A DNA stretch of 64,000 nt from Streptomyces sp. RPA4-2. GTDB lineage: Bacteria > Actinomycetota > Actinomycetes > Streptomycetales > Streptomycetaceae. Positions 54,746-63,221 of the stretch are shown piece after piece; positions within the stretch are counted from its first letter, which is position 1, and the number at the start of each line of letters is the position of its first letter. Below the pieces are notes generated by a model. It saw only the letters and a list, made by a program, of their open reading frames with translations. It had not been told where the DNA came from and searched no databases. The DNA lies in contig NZ_CP050975.2 of assembly GCF_012273515.2 (NCBI RefSeq), positions 1,240,001 to 1,304,000 of the forward strand, written 5' to 3'. Both the position numbers and the translations under genes were made by a program.

Positions 54746-56062
54746 ATGGCAAGGAAGCCATTCGTGACCGCCGTGTTCACCGCTACGACACTGACACTCA
54801 CCGGATGCAGCGGGGCAGGAGCGCCGTCCGGCGAGGCTGCCACCGCGCCGGCCGATCCCGGCAGCGTGTCGGGGGACATCACCGTTCTGACGCAGCGGAC
54901 GGACCTGGTGCAGAACGGCACGATGAAGAAGTACGCCACGGAGTTCAACAAGGCCTACCCGAAGGTGAAGGTGAAGTTCCAGGGCATCACCGACTACGAG
55001 GGTGAGGTCAAGATCCGGATGAACACGGAGAACTACGGCGACGTCCTCATGATCCCCGCCGCCATCTCCAAGGACGACTACCCGAAGTTCTTCGCGCCCC
55101 TGGGGAGCACCGCGCAACTCAGCAAGAGGTACCGGTTCACGGACAAGACAGGCGTGAACGGCAAGGTGTACGGCATCGCGAGCTTCGGCACCGCCAACGG
55201 CTTCGTCTACAACAAAGCCGTCTGGAAAAAGGCCGGCGTGACGCAATGGCCCGCCACCCCGAGGCAGTTCATCACCGACCTGCGCAAGATCAAGGCGGGT
55301 ACCGACTCCGTCCCGTACTACACGAACTTCAAGGACATGTGGCCGCTGACCGCCTGGACCAACAACCTGGGCTCGGTCAGCTGCGACCCGCAGTCGAGCA
55401 ACAAGCTGGTCACGACCGACTCCCCGTGGGCGCCCGGCAGCGACCTGAACGTCATCGACACACTGCTCTACGACATCGTGCACGACAAGCTGTCCGAGAA
55501 GGACCCCACGACCACCAACTGGGAAAGCTCCAAGACCCTGATCGCCCAGGGGAAGATCGCGAGCATGCAGCTGGGCTCCTGGGCGATCACCCAGATGCAG
55601 GACGCGGCAAGGAAGGCCGGTGCCGGCCCCGACGACATCGGCTTCATGCCCTTCCCGGCCCAGAAGAACGGCAAGTTCTGTGCCACCCTGCTGTCCGACT
55701 ACCAGCAGGCCGTCAACGCTCACTCCCAGCACAAGGCCGCCGCCCGCGCCTGGATCGACTGGTTCACCGACAAGTCCGGTTACGCGCAGAAGGAGGGGGC
55801 GGTGTCAGCCCTCAAGTCCGCGCCCATGCCGGACACGCTCAAGGCCTACACCGACAGCGGTGTTCAGTTCGTGGAGCGCTCCGAAGCGGACACCGGAAAA
55901 GTCAACTCCATCGACGACGCCGCGGAGATCGGCCTGAGCAAGCCCGACTACCGCCAGAAGCTGGTCGACCTGGCCCGCGGAGCGCAGAAGGGCAGTCTGG
56001 ACGACTTCCTCGGGGATCTCGACAAGCGGTGGAACGAGGCGAGGAAGACCGCCGGTTCGTGA
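54746..56062 (+). CDS. Sugar ABC transporter substrate-binding lipoprotein
   Basis: A 438-residue extracellular solute-binding protein (family 1). The signal ends in the lipobox LTGC, with the lipid-bearing Cys near residue 18. The mature part has the family's features, including 'GKVYGIASFGTANGFVYNKAVWKKAG' and 'LIAQGKIASMQLGSWAITQMQDAA'. GGAAGGGAG precedes the ATG. It is followed by two permeases; no ATPase is in the cluster, so a shared MsiK-type ATPase encoded elsewhere is expected. Substrate is likely a manno-oligosaccharide by context. Confidence 0.92.
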   Translation: MARKPFVTAVFTATTLTLTGCSGAGAPSGEAATAPADPGSVSGDITVLTQRTDLVQNGTMKKYATEFNKAYPKVKVKFQGITDYEGEVKIRMNTENYGDVLMIPAAISKDDYPKFFAPLGSTAQLSKRYRFTDKTGVNGKVYGIASFGTANGFVYNKAVWKKAGVTQWPATPRQFITDLRKIKAGTDSVPYYTNFKDMWPLTAWTNNLGSVSCDPQSSNKLVTTDSPWAPGSDLNVIDTLLYDIVHDKLSEKDPTTTNWESSKTLIAQGKIASMQLGSWAITQMQDAARKAGAGPDDIGFMPFPAQKNGKFCATLLSDYQQAVNAHSQHKAAARAWIDWFTDKSGYAQKEGAVSALKSAPMPDTLKAYTDSGVQFVERSEADTGKVNSIDDAAEIGLSKPDYRQKLVDLARGAQKGSLDDFLGDLDKRWNEARKTAGS

Positions 56063-56138
56063 GGGTCCGCGCGGGGACGGCCACGCGCGACGGCCGGCCC
56101 TCGCCGGCCTCCGCATCCCTGGACGACGAAAGGCCGAG

Positions 56139-57107
56139 ATGTCCGACACGACTCGCGCCCCGGCGGCGCACCTCCCCTCGCCATCCCCGCGCCGCGCCAC
56201 GACCCGGGCGGTCAAGGGAGCCCCGCCGCGTACGTGGCGCTCGGCTCCGCTGCGCAGGCTCACACCCTGGCTGTTCCTCCTGATCCCGGTCGGGCTGCTG
56301 ATCACGTTCACCTACGTACCGGTGGGGAACATGATCTATTACAGCTTCACCGACTGGGACGGGGTGAGCCCGGACCGCGATCTCACCGGACTGCGGAACT
56401 ACACCGACCTGTTCACACGCCCCGAACTGTTCCGTGTGTTCTTCGTCAGCTTCTACTATCTGGCAGCTGCCGTGGTGCAGATCGCCGTAGCGCTCTACTT
56501 CGCCACGGTCCTCAGCTTCGACCTGCGGCTGCGTAACTTCTTCAAGGGGATCCTGTTCTTCCCCTACCTCATCAACGGCGTGGCCATCGGATTCGTCTTC
56601 CTGTACTTCTTCCAGGACGGCGGCACCCTCGACACCCTTCTGTCGTGGTTCGGGGCGGGCTCGGACCACGCCTGGCTCGGTGACCCGCAATCGGCGAACA
56701 TCTCGTTGGCCGGCGTCTCGGTGTGGCGGTTCACGGGGCTCAACTTCGTGCTCTTCCTGGGCGCTGTCCAGTCGATCCCCGGTGAGCTCTACGAGGCCGC
56801 GGAACTCGACGGAGCCAACCGGTGGCAGCAGTTCCGGCACCTGATCCTTCCCGGGATCCGGCCCGTCATCAGCCTCAGCGTCATTCTCGCCGTCTCCGGC
56901 TCACTGTCCGTGTTCGAGATCCCCTACGTCATGACCGGCGGCGCCACGGGCACCTCGACCTTCGTCATCCAGACCGTCAAGCTGGCCTTCCAGTTCAACA
57001 AGACGGGTCTGGCGTCGGCCGCCGCCGTCGTCCTGCTTCTCATCGTCCTGTTGATCACATGGCTGCAGCGCCTGCTCGTGCCCGACGACGAGGTGGACCT
57101 GGTATGA
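56139..57107 (+). CDS. Sugar ABC transporter permease (MalF-like)
   Basis: A 322-residue permease with six membrane helices and the cytoplasmic EAA loop 'YEAAELDGANRWQQFRHLILPGI', which contacts the ATPase. The first ~40 residues are a basic, Pro-rich cytoplasmic extension. Its stop overlaps the start of the next permease (ATGA). Confidence 0.93.
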   Translation: MSDTTRAPAAHLPSPSPRRATTRAVKGAPPRTWRSAPLRRLTPWLFLLIPVGLLITFTYVPVGNMIYYSFTDWDGVSPDRDLTGLRNYTDLFTRPELFRVFFVSFYYLAAAVVQIAVALYFATVLSFDLRLRNFFKGILFFPYLINGVAIGFVFLYFFQDGGTLDTLLSWFGAGSDHAWLGDPQSANISLAGVSVWRFTGLNFVLFLGAVQSIPGELYEAAELDGANRWQQFRHLILPGIRPVISLSVILAVSGSLSVFEIPYVMTGGATGTSTFVIQTVKLAFQFNKTGLASAAAVVLLLIVLLITWLQRLLVPDDEVDLV

Positions 57108-57955
57108 GCACCCACACCCGCCGTCCCCGACGGCCCTTTGTCGCCCGGACGCTCGTCTACGCCTCACTGGTCATCGCCTCGCTCGTCGTCCTGACGCCTC
57201 TCGTGGTCGTCTTCCTGACCTCCTTGAAGACTCCGCACGAAGTGGCGGACGGTGGACGGGCGTTGAGCTTGCCGCACGACTGGCTCAACCTGCGCAACTA
57301 CGCCACCGCCTTCGCCGACGGCCACCTGCTCACGGCACTCGGCAACACGGCCTTCATTCTTGCCTTCTCCATCACAGGCACAGTCCTGATCGGATCCATG
57401 ACCGCGTACGCCGTGGACCGCTTCGACTTCCGCGGCAAGAAACTGGTGATGGGCCTGTTCCTTGTAGCCACCCTCGTCCCCGGCGTGACCACTCAGGTCG
57501 CCACCTTCCAAGTGGTCAACAGCTTCGGCCTGTTCGACACCCGTTGGGCCCCGATCCTGCTGTACATGGGGACAGACATCCTGTCGATCTACATCTTCCT
57601 CCAGTTCATCAGAGGCATCCCCCGATCCCTGGACGAAGCCGCCCGCATGGACGGCGCGAACGCGCTGACCATCTACTGGAAGATCATCTTCCCGCTGCTG
57701 AAACCCGCGGTGGCAACCGTCGTCATCGTCAAGGGGATCACCGTGTACAACGACTTCTACATCCCCTTCCTCTACATGCCCTCCGAGGGACTCGGCACGA
57801 TGTCCACCGCTCTCTTCCGGTTCAAGGGCCCCTTCGGGGCTCACTGGGAGGACATCTCCGCCGGCACGGTCCTGGTCATCCTGCCCACGCTGGCCGTCTT
57901 CCTCTTCCTCCAGCGGTACATCTACAACGGCTTCGCGCGCGGGGCGACGAAGTGA
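57104..57955 (+). CDS. Sugar ABC transporter permease (MalG-like)
   Basis: A 283-residue permease with six membrane helices and the EAA loop 'LDEAARMDGANALTIYWKIIFPLLKPA'. It is the second half of the heterodimeric importer, translationally coupled to the MalF-like gene by ATGA. Last gene of the importer run. Confidence 0.93.
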   Translation: MSTHTRRPRRPFVARTLVYASLVIASLVVLTPLVVVFLTSLKTPHEVADGGRALSLPHDWLNLRNYATAFADGHLLTALGNTAFILAFSITGTVLIGSMTAYAVDRFDFRGKKLVMGLFLVATLVPGVTTQVATFQVVNSFGLFDTRWAPILLYMGTDILSIYIFLQFIRGIPRSLDEAARMDGANALTIYWKIIFPLLKPAVATVVIVKGITVYNDFYIPFLYMPSEGLGTMSTALFRFKGPFGAHWEDISAGTVLVILPTLAVFLFLQRYIYNGFARGATK

Positions 57956-57980
57956 ACTGAGCTCACATGACGCATTCTTC

Positions 57981-57997
57981 ACCCGGCTTGCCCGGGT
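57981..57997 (+). terminator. Short hairpin after the importer genes
   Basis: A 6-bp stem (ACCCGG and CCGGGT) with a 5-nt loop starts 26 nt after the MalG-like stop codon. It is short, so its effect may be partial. Confidence 0.4.
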
Positions 57998-58202
57998 CAG
58001 CCTGGACGGACAAGGGCATCTCAGGCGGCGCTGGTACCGGCATCCCAGGGCGGCTGAACCACCCCTCCGCGAGCAGGCATAGGGGCCGCACGCACAACCA
58101 ACCCCCAAAGTATGGTGCCCCACCACATGTGCCCCTGACCTGCGTCTTCCTACGGTGTGCCCACACGTACCCGTCCCCACGGCACACAAGGAAGTGGCGC
58201 AC

Positions 58203-59588
58203 ATGGCCTCCGCGGCAACCGCTCCCCCACCACCCGCCAACCTCAAGCGCATCGTCGCCGCCAGTCTCATCGGCACCACCATCGAGTGGTACGACTTCTT
58301 CCTGTACGGCTCGGCGGCCGCGCTCGTCTTCAACAAGCTCTTCTTCCCCGGCTCCGACCCGCTCGTCGGCACGCTGCTGTCGTTCCTCACGTACGCGGTC
58401 GGCTTCGCGGCGCGGCCCCTCGGCGCACTGGTCTTCGGACACTACGGGGACCGGCTCGGCCGTAAGAAACTGCTGGTGCTCAGCCTGTTGTTGATGGGCG
58501 GGGCGACGTTCGCGATCGGTCTGCTGCCGACGCACGCGACAGTCGGCGCGGCGGCCCCCGTGCTGCTGACGGCACTGCGCCTCGTCCAGGGATTCGCGCT
58601 GGGCGGCGAGTGGGGCGGCGCCGTCCTGCTGGTGTCCGAACACGGGGACGCGAAGCGGCGCGGGTTCTGGGCCTCCTGGCCGCAGACCGGAGCTCCCGCG
58701 GGGCAGCTCCTGGCGACCGGCGTGCTCTCGCTGCTCACCGCCACCCTGTCGGACGGTTCGTTCGTCGCCTGGGGCTGGCGCATCCCGTTCCTGCTGTCCG
58801 GCGTGCTGGTCGTCGTCGGTTTGTGGATACGTCTGTCTGTCGATGAATCACCGGTGTTCCGGGAGGCGTTGGCGCGGGCCGAGGAACGCGGGCGGACACC
58901 GGACTCCGCCGCGGAGAAGCTGCCGCTGGTGTCCGTGCTGCGCCACCACTGGCGCGATGTCCTGGTCGCGATGGGCGCTCGGATGGCGGAGAACATCAGC
59001 TACTACGTGATCACCGCCTTCATCCTCGTGTACGCCACCACGTCCGCCGGTGTCTCCCGGCAGACCGCGCTCAACGCGGTACTGATCGCCTCCGCCGTCC
59101 ACTTCGCCGTCATCCCCGCCTGGGGCGCGCTGTCGGACCGGATCGGCCGCAGGCCCGTCTATCTGCTGGGTGCCGCCGGCGTGGGCCTGTGGATGTTCCC
59201 CTTCTTCTCGCTCATCGACACGGGCGGCTTCGGCAACCTGGTCCTCGCCGTCACCGTCGGACTCGTCCTGCACGGCGCGATGTACGCGCCCCAGGCCGCC
59301 TTCTTCTCCGAGATGTTCGCGACGCGGATGCGCTACTCCGGTGCCTCGATCGGTGCCCAGTTCGCCTCGGTCGCTGCGGGCGCCCCCGCCCCGCTGATCG
59401 CGACCGCGCTGCTGTCCGACTACGGCAGCTCCACGCCGATCTCCCTGTACGTCATCGCGGCGGCCGTGCTCACCCTGATCTCGGTGGGTGTCGCCAAGGA
59501 GACCCGGCACCGCGACCTGGCCGATGTGGCGGACCACGGCGAGGCGGAGGTCTCCGTGCCGGCGGCGGATGCGCGTTCCACGGCCTGA
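58203..59588 (+). CDS. MFS transporter, metabolite:H+ symporter (MHS/ShiA-like) family
   Basis: A 461-residue transporter with twelve predicted helices. 'IVAASLIGTTIEWYDFFLYGSAAALVF' at the start and 'GHYGDRLGRKKLLVLSLLLMG' in the first loop are typical of the MHS subfamily, which imports organic acids with protons. AAGGAAG lies upstream of the ATG at 58203; an earlier in-frame start at 58155 is not supported. It is convergent with the GAF/CdaR regulator and near a 3-hydroxybutyrate dehydrogenase, so uptake of a hydroxy acid is plausible. Confidence 0.92.
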   Translation: MASAATAPPPPANLKRIVAASLIGTTIEWYDFFLYGSAAALVFNKLFFPGSDPLVGTLLSFLTYAVGFAARPLGALVFGHYGDRLGRKKLLVLSLLLMGGATFAIGLLPTHATVGAAAPVLLTALRLVQGFALGGEWGGAVLLVSEHGDAKRRGFWASWPQTGAPAGQLLATGVLSLLTATLSDGSFVAWGWRIPFLLSGVLVVVGLWIRLSVDESPVFREALARAEERGRTPDSAAEKLPLVSVLRHHWRDVLVAMGARMAENISYYVITAFILVYATTSAGVSRQTALNAVLIASAVHFAVIPAWGALSDRIGRRPVYLLGAAGVGLWMFPFFSLIDTGGFGNLVLAVTVGLVLHGAMYAPQAAFFSEMFATRMRYSGASIGAQFASVAAGAPAPLIATALLSDYGSSTPISLYVIAAAVLTLISVGVAKETRHRDLADVADHGEAEVSVPAADARSTA

Positions 59589-59611
59589 CTCCGCACGCCC
59601 CCATCTCCCGG

Positions 59612-59633
59612 CCCCCGTACGCGCGTACGGGGG
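59612..59633. terminator. Bidirectional terminator between transporter and regulator
   Basis: A perfect 22-bp palindrome of the form CCCCCGTACG followed by its complement, lying between the convergent stop codons at 59588 and 59634. It can form a GC-rich hairpin on either strand. Confidence 0.75.
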
Positions 59634-61559
59634 TCAGTGCCGTGCGGCCGTGGACAACCGGTGCAGTCGCAGGGCGAGTTGGATCTCAAGCACGCGGGCC
59701 GGGCTCTGCCAGTCCTCCCCCAGCAGCCGGCCCACCCGCTCCAGCCGCTGGGCCACCGTGTTCACATGGACGTGCAGGTCGTCCTTGGTGCGCGCCGGAC
59801 TCATCCCGCACGCGAAGTAGGCGTCGAGGGTGCGCAGCAGGTCGGTGCCGCGCTGCTGGTCGTAGGCCACGACCTGGCCGATGGTCCGCCCGACGAAACC
59901 GGAGATGTCACGGTCCCCGGCGAGCAACAGTCCCAGGAATCCGAAGTCCTCGGCCGCGGCACCGTCCCCGGCGCGCCCGAGCAGGCGCAGCGCCTCGAGA
60001 CAGCGCTGCCCCTCCGCGTACGCCGCGGCCACCGCTTCAGGGTGCGCGGCGAGGGCTTCGAGGGGTGCCGAGGCGCCGACCGTGACGGCCTCGTGGACGG
60101 CGGTGCCCAGTTGTCCGGCCGTGCGGCGGGCCAGGTCGGTGGCCGTCTCGTCCGGGCCGAGCGGGAGCAGCAGGACCGTGCCCCCGTCCCGGGCGGCGGC
60201 CAGTCCGTGTCCGGTCGCGGCCAGATGGGACGCGGCGGACCACAGCCGTCGGCGTGCGTCCGCCGCGCGGTCGGCATCGGCGGCGGTGGTGTCCAGGCGG
60301 GCGGCGAGCACCACATGGACGGCGTCCAGGTCGGCATGGAGACGGGTTGCGCGCTCGCGCAGCAGACGTGGGTCGCGGTCCCGGGCGTCCAGCAGATCGT
60401 CCAGCAGTTCGCCGCGCACGCGCTGTTCGGCCTCGGCGGCCGAGCGTCTGGCGAGCAGGAGGAGTGAGGTGACCATCGCGGCGCGTTCAAGGGTGCGCTG
60501 GTCGACGGGGTCGAGACCTGGTTGTCCGCCCAGCACCAGCGCGCCGAGCAGCTCGCCCCCGGCCGCCACGGCCGCGACCCAGTCCTGACCGTGCCGCACC
60601 GCGTGTCCCTCGGCGCGGGAGGTCTGGAGGGCGGCGCCGGGCGCCGTGTCCGTCCCGGTGAACTCGACCGTGCCGTCGAGCACTTCGGACACCGCGGCGG
60701 CCACGTCATGGACCCCGCCGCCGCGCAGCACCAGCTCGGCGAGGCGGTCGTGGACGTCCGAGGCGCGCTCGATCACTCCGCTGCGGTCCCGGATGATCTC
60801 GTTGGCACGGCCCAGGCGGTCGAGGGCGGAGCGGGTCTCCAAGAGTCGGTTCGCCGTGTCGATGGCCGCCGCGGCCAGGGCCGCGAACGAGCCCAGGAGG
60901 GCGATCTGCTCACGCTCGAAGATCCGTGCCCGGCGGTCCGCGGCGAACAGCACTCCGATGACATGGCGCCCGATCATGAGGGGCACGCCGAGGATGGCGA
61001 CCAGGCCTTCGTCCCGGACGCCCGCGTCGATGGTCCGGGTGTGCTGGAAGCGGTCGTCCTTGAAGTAGTCGTCGGTGACGTAGGGGCGGGCGGTCTGGGC
61101 GACGAGCCCACCGAGCCCCTCCCCCATGCCGAGCCGCAGTTGCTGGAAGCGTGCCGCGACCGAGCCCTCGGTGACCCGCATGTACGTGTCTCCCTCGGCC
61201 TCGTCGTGCAGGCTGAGGTAGGCGACGTCCGTGCCCAGCAGTGACCGGGCCCGCTGCACGATCGCGCGCAGTACGGCGTCGAGGTCGCGCAGGCCCGCCA
61301 GGTCGTGGGCGGTCTCGAAGAGCGCGGACAGTTCGGCCTCGCGACGGCGCCGGCCCTCCATCTCGGAACGCACGCGCAGGGCGAGCAGCTTGGCCTCTTC
61401 GAGCGCGGCGACGCGGGCGGCTGGACAGCTCTCGGCGCGGGCGAGCAGGACCGGCTGCTCGTACGCCTCGGCGGGGGCGCCTCTGGCCAGCAGGTGGAGG
61501 AAGGGTGTCTCGGCGTTGTCGGCGGAGCGTTCGGCGGACTGCACGTGATCGCGGGACAT
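59634..61559 (-). CDS. GAF-domain regulator with C-terminal PucR/CdaR-type helix-turn-helix
   Basis: A 641-residue regulator. A GAF domain lies at about residues 75-240 ('AELSALFETAHDLAGLRDLDAVLRAIVQRARSLLGTDVAYLSL' in parts). The C-terminus has the HTH_30 pattern 'DLLRTLDAYFACGMSPARTKDDLHVHVNTVAQRLERVGRLLG', typical of PucR/CdaR regulators of catabolic genes. The ATG at 61559 was chosen; the frame continues upstream into the miniature element but that is noncoding. It lies between the MHS transporter and the SDR gene and probably controls both. Confidence 0.9.
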   Translation of the reverse strand: MSRDHVQSAERSADNAETPFLHLLARGAPAEAYEQPVLLARAESCPAARVAALEEAKLLALRVRSEMEGRRRREAELSALFETAHDLAGLRDLDAVLRAIVQRARSLLGTDVAYLSLHDEAEGDTYMRVTEGSVAARFQQLRLGMGEGLGGLVAQTARPYVTDDYFKDDRFQHTRTIDAGVRDEGLVAILGVPLMIGRHVIGVLFAADRRARIFEREQIALLGSFAALAAAAIDTANRLLETRSALDRLGRANEIIRDRSGVIERASDVHDRLAELVLRGGGVHDVAAAVSEVLDGTVEFTGTDTAPGAALQTSRAEGHAVRHGQDWVAAVAAGGELLGALVLGGQPGLDPVDQRTLERAAMVTSLLLLARRSAAEAEQRVRGELLDDLLDARDRDPRLLRERATRLHADLDAVHVVLAARLDTTAADADRAADARRRLWSAASHLAATGHGLAAARDGGTVLLLPLGPDETATDLARRTAGQLGTAVHEAVTVGASAPLEALAAHPEAVAAAYAEGQRCLEALRLLGRAGDGAAAEDFGFLGLLLAGDRDISGFVGRTIGQVVAYDQQRGTDLLRTLDAYFACGMSPARTKDDLHVHVNTVAQRLERVGRLLGEDWQSPARVLEIQLALRLHRLSTAARH

Positions 61560-61629
61560 GCTCAAAGGATGACCTGTCGTCGGGCCGGCCCGGCCGGCCC
61601 TGTGGATAACTCGGCGGCGACGGTACCGG

Positions 61630-61716
61630 CTAGGGCGTGTCGCGAATGCCCCGCCTGCCTCGCGACGCCTGGCACGCCCTCCGGGCGGACGACGGGACTT
61701 TCGCGACACGCCCTAG
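61630..61716. repeat. Miniature inverted-repeat element, complete 87-bp copy
   Basis: The ends are a perfect 17-bp inverted repeat (CTAGGGCGTGTCGCGAA at 61630-61646 and its complement at 61700-61716). The middle contains CCGCCTGCCTCGCGACGCC and an internal CCCTCCGGGCGG. The terminal CTAG supplies the TAG stop codon of the SDR gene. It has no coding capacity and resembles a MITE mobilised by a full-length element elsewhere. Confidence 0.85.
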
Positions 61717-62531
61717 TGCGCCGTCCAGCCGCCGTCCATGACCAGCGACGTGCCGGTGACGAACGAGGCCTGGGGCCCGCACAGATAGGCCACCGCCTCG
61801 GCGACCTCCTCGGGTTCGACGAGCCGTTTGACCGCGCTGTCCCGCAGCAGCACCTCGGACAGCACTCGCTCCTCGGGAACGTCGTGGGCCCGCGCCTGGT
61901 CCGCGAGCTGTTTCTCGACCAGTGGGGTGCGCACATAGGCGGGGTTCACACAGTTCGAGGTCACTCCGTGGGGGGCGCCTTCCAGGGCGGCCGTTTTCGA
62001 CAGCCCTTCCAGCCCATGTTTCGCGGCCACATACGCCGACTTGAAGGCGGACGCGCGCAACCCATGGACCGAGGACACATTGACAATGCGACCCCAGCGC
62101 TGCCCGTACATGTGTGGCAGTGCGCCCCGGATCAGCCGGAACGGGGCCTCCAGCATCACCGTGAGCATGGTGTGGAAGACCTCCGGCGGAAACTCCTCGA
62201 TGGGCCGCACCGTCTGCAGTCCGGCGTTGTTGACGAGAACGTCGGTGCCCGCGGCGGCGAGCTCCGCGGCGTCGAGGTCGGTGAGGTCGAGTGGGTGCGG
62301 CTCGACGGTGCCCGGCAGGCCTCGCGCCAGCTCGGTGAGTGCTTCCAGTCCCGCGGTGTCCAGGTCGACCGCCCGTACCTTGGCCCCGTGCGCGGCCAGC
62401 CGCAGCACGCACGCTCGGCCGATGCCGCCGGCGGCGCCGGTGACCAGGGCGGTACGGCCGTCGAGGCCGGACGAGTGGGTATGGGGACCCGGGAGGGCGT
62501 GGGGGCCCGGAAGGGCGCTGGGGGCGGTCAT
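61713..62531 (-). CDS. Short-chain dehydrogenase, 3-hydroxybutyrate dehydrogenase type
   Basis: A 272-residue classical SDR. TGAAGGIG at 31-38 binds NAD(H), NNAG stabilises the sheet, 'NVSSVHGL' holds the catalytic Ser, and 'YVAAKHGLEGL' the YxxxK pair. The overall pattern, including 'EVLLRDSAVKRLVEPEEVAEAVAYLCG', matches D-3-hydroxybutyrate dehydrogenases. Together with the MHS transporter and the CdaR-like regulator it suggests use of 3-hydroxybutyrate or a similar acid. Its stop codon lies inside the miniature element. Confidence 0.88.
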   Translation of the reverse strand: MTAPSALPGPHALPGPHTHSSGLDGRTALVTGAAGGIGRACVLRLAAHGAKVRAVDLDTAGLEALTELARGLPGTVEPHPLDLTDLDAAELAAAGTDVLVNNAGLQTVRPIEEFPPEVFHTMLTVMLEAPFRLIRGALPHMYGQRWGRIVNVSSVHGLRASAFKSAYVAAKHGLEGLSKTAALEGAPHGVTSNCVNPAYVRTPLVEKQLADQARAHDVPEERVLSEVLLRDSAVKRLVEPEEVAEAVAYLCGPQASFVTGTSLVMDGGWTAH

Positions 62532-62592
62532 GGCTCGACCCTAGGCAGCCCTACCCGCCCCCATACATGTGGTCACCTCACACACTTCCACT

Positions 62593-63066
62593 TCAAGTCG
62601 TGGTGTCGAACCATGCGGGTGCGTGGGACAGAGCCTGCTTGATCCGGAACATCGCGAACTCGTGCAGCTCCGGGAGGGCGTCGACCGAGAACCAGCCGAC
62701 CTCCAGCGACTCGTCGTCATTGACCCGCGCCTCGCCGCCGACGGCCCGGCAGCGGAACGTGACGTCCATGAACTGGCAGGTGTCGTTGTTCGCGTAGGTG
62801 ACCGGGTCCAGCGCCTGGACGAGTACGACGCGCTCGACGACGCAATGCACCGCCGTCTCCTCGAAGACCTCCCGCACGGCGCAGGCCGCGGGCTGCTCGC
62901 CCGGGTCCGGGATGCCACCGATGACCGACCACTTGCCGGTGTCCGCACGACGGCCCAGCAGCACTCTGCCCTCGTCGTCGAAGACGATGGCGGTGACTCC
63001 GGGGAGCCAGAGCAGCTGATGCCCCGCGGAGGCCCGGATCGTACGGATGAAGTCAGGAGTAGCCAT
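62593..63066 (-). CDS. Nudix hydrolase
   Basis: A 157-residue Nudix protein. The box GxxxxxE...REVxEE is seen from 'GGIPDPGEQPAACAVREVFEETAV', with all metal-binding glutamates. The N-terminal 'FIRTIRASAGHQLLWLPGVTAIVFDDEGRVLLGRR' is typical of the Streptomyces subgroup with unknown nucleotide-diphosphate substrate. ATG at 63066. Confidence 0.92.
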   Translation of the reverse strand: MATPDFIRTIRASAGHQLLWLPGVTAIVFDDEGRVLLGRRADTGKWSVIGGIPDPGEQPAACAVREVFEETAVHCVVERVVLVQALDPVTYANNDTCQFMDVTFRCRAVGGEARVNDDESLEVGWFSVDALPELHEFAMFRIKQALSHAPAWFDTTT

Positions 63067-63135
63067 GGCCCGACCCTAACGGTCCGCTTCCGCCCTCCGC
63101 TCGCGGCCGCGCACCCCGCTCCAATGCCGCGGGAC

Positions 63136-63221
63136 CAGGGCGTGTTGCGTGAGTCCCGCCTGCCTCGCGACGCCTGGCCCGCCCTCCGGGCGGACGACGG
63201 GACTCCCGCAACCTGACCTAG
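63136..63221. repeat. Miniature inverted-repeat element, diverged 86-bp copy
   Basis: The same layout as the 61630 copy (GGGCGTGTTGCG start, the shared CCGCCTGCCTCGCGACGCC and CCCTCCGGGCGG middle), but with mismatched ends. The last bases CTAG again form the TAG stop codon of the adjacent gene, here lnt. The ends have lost perfect pairing, suggesting an older insertion. Confidence 0.8.
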
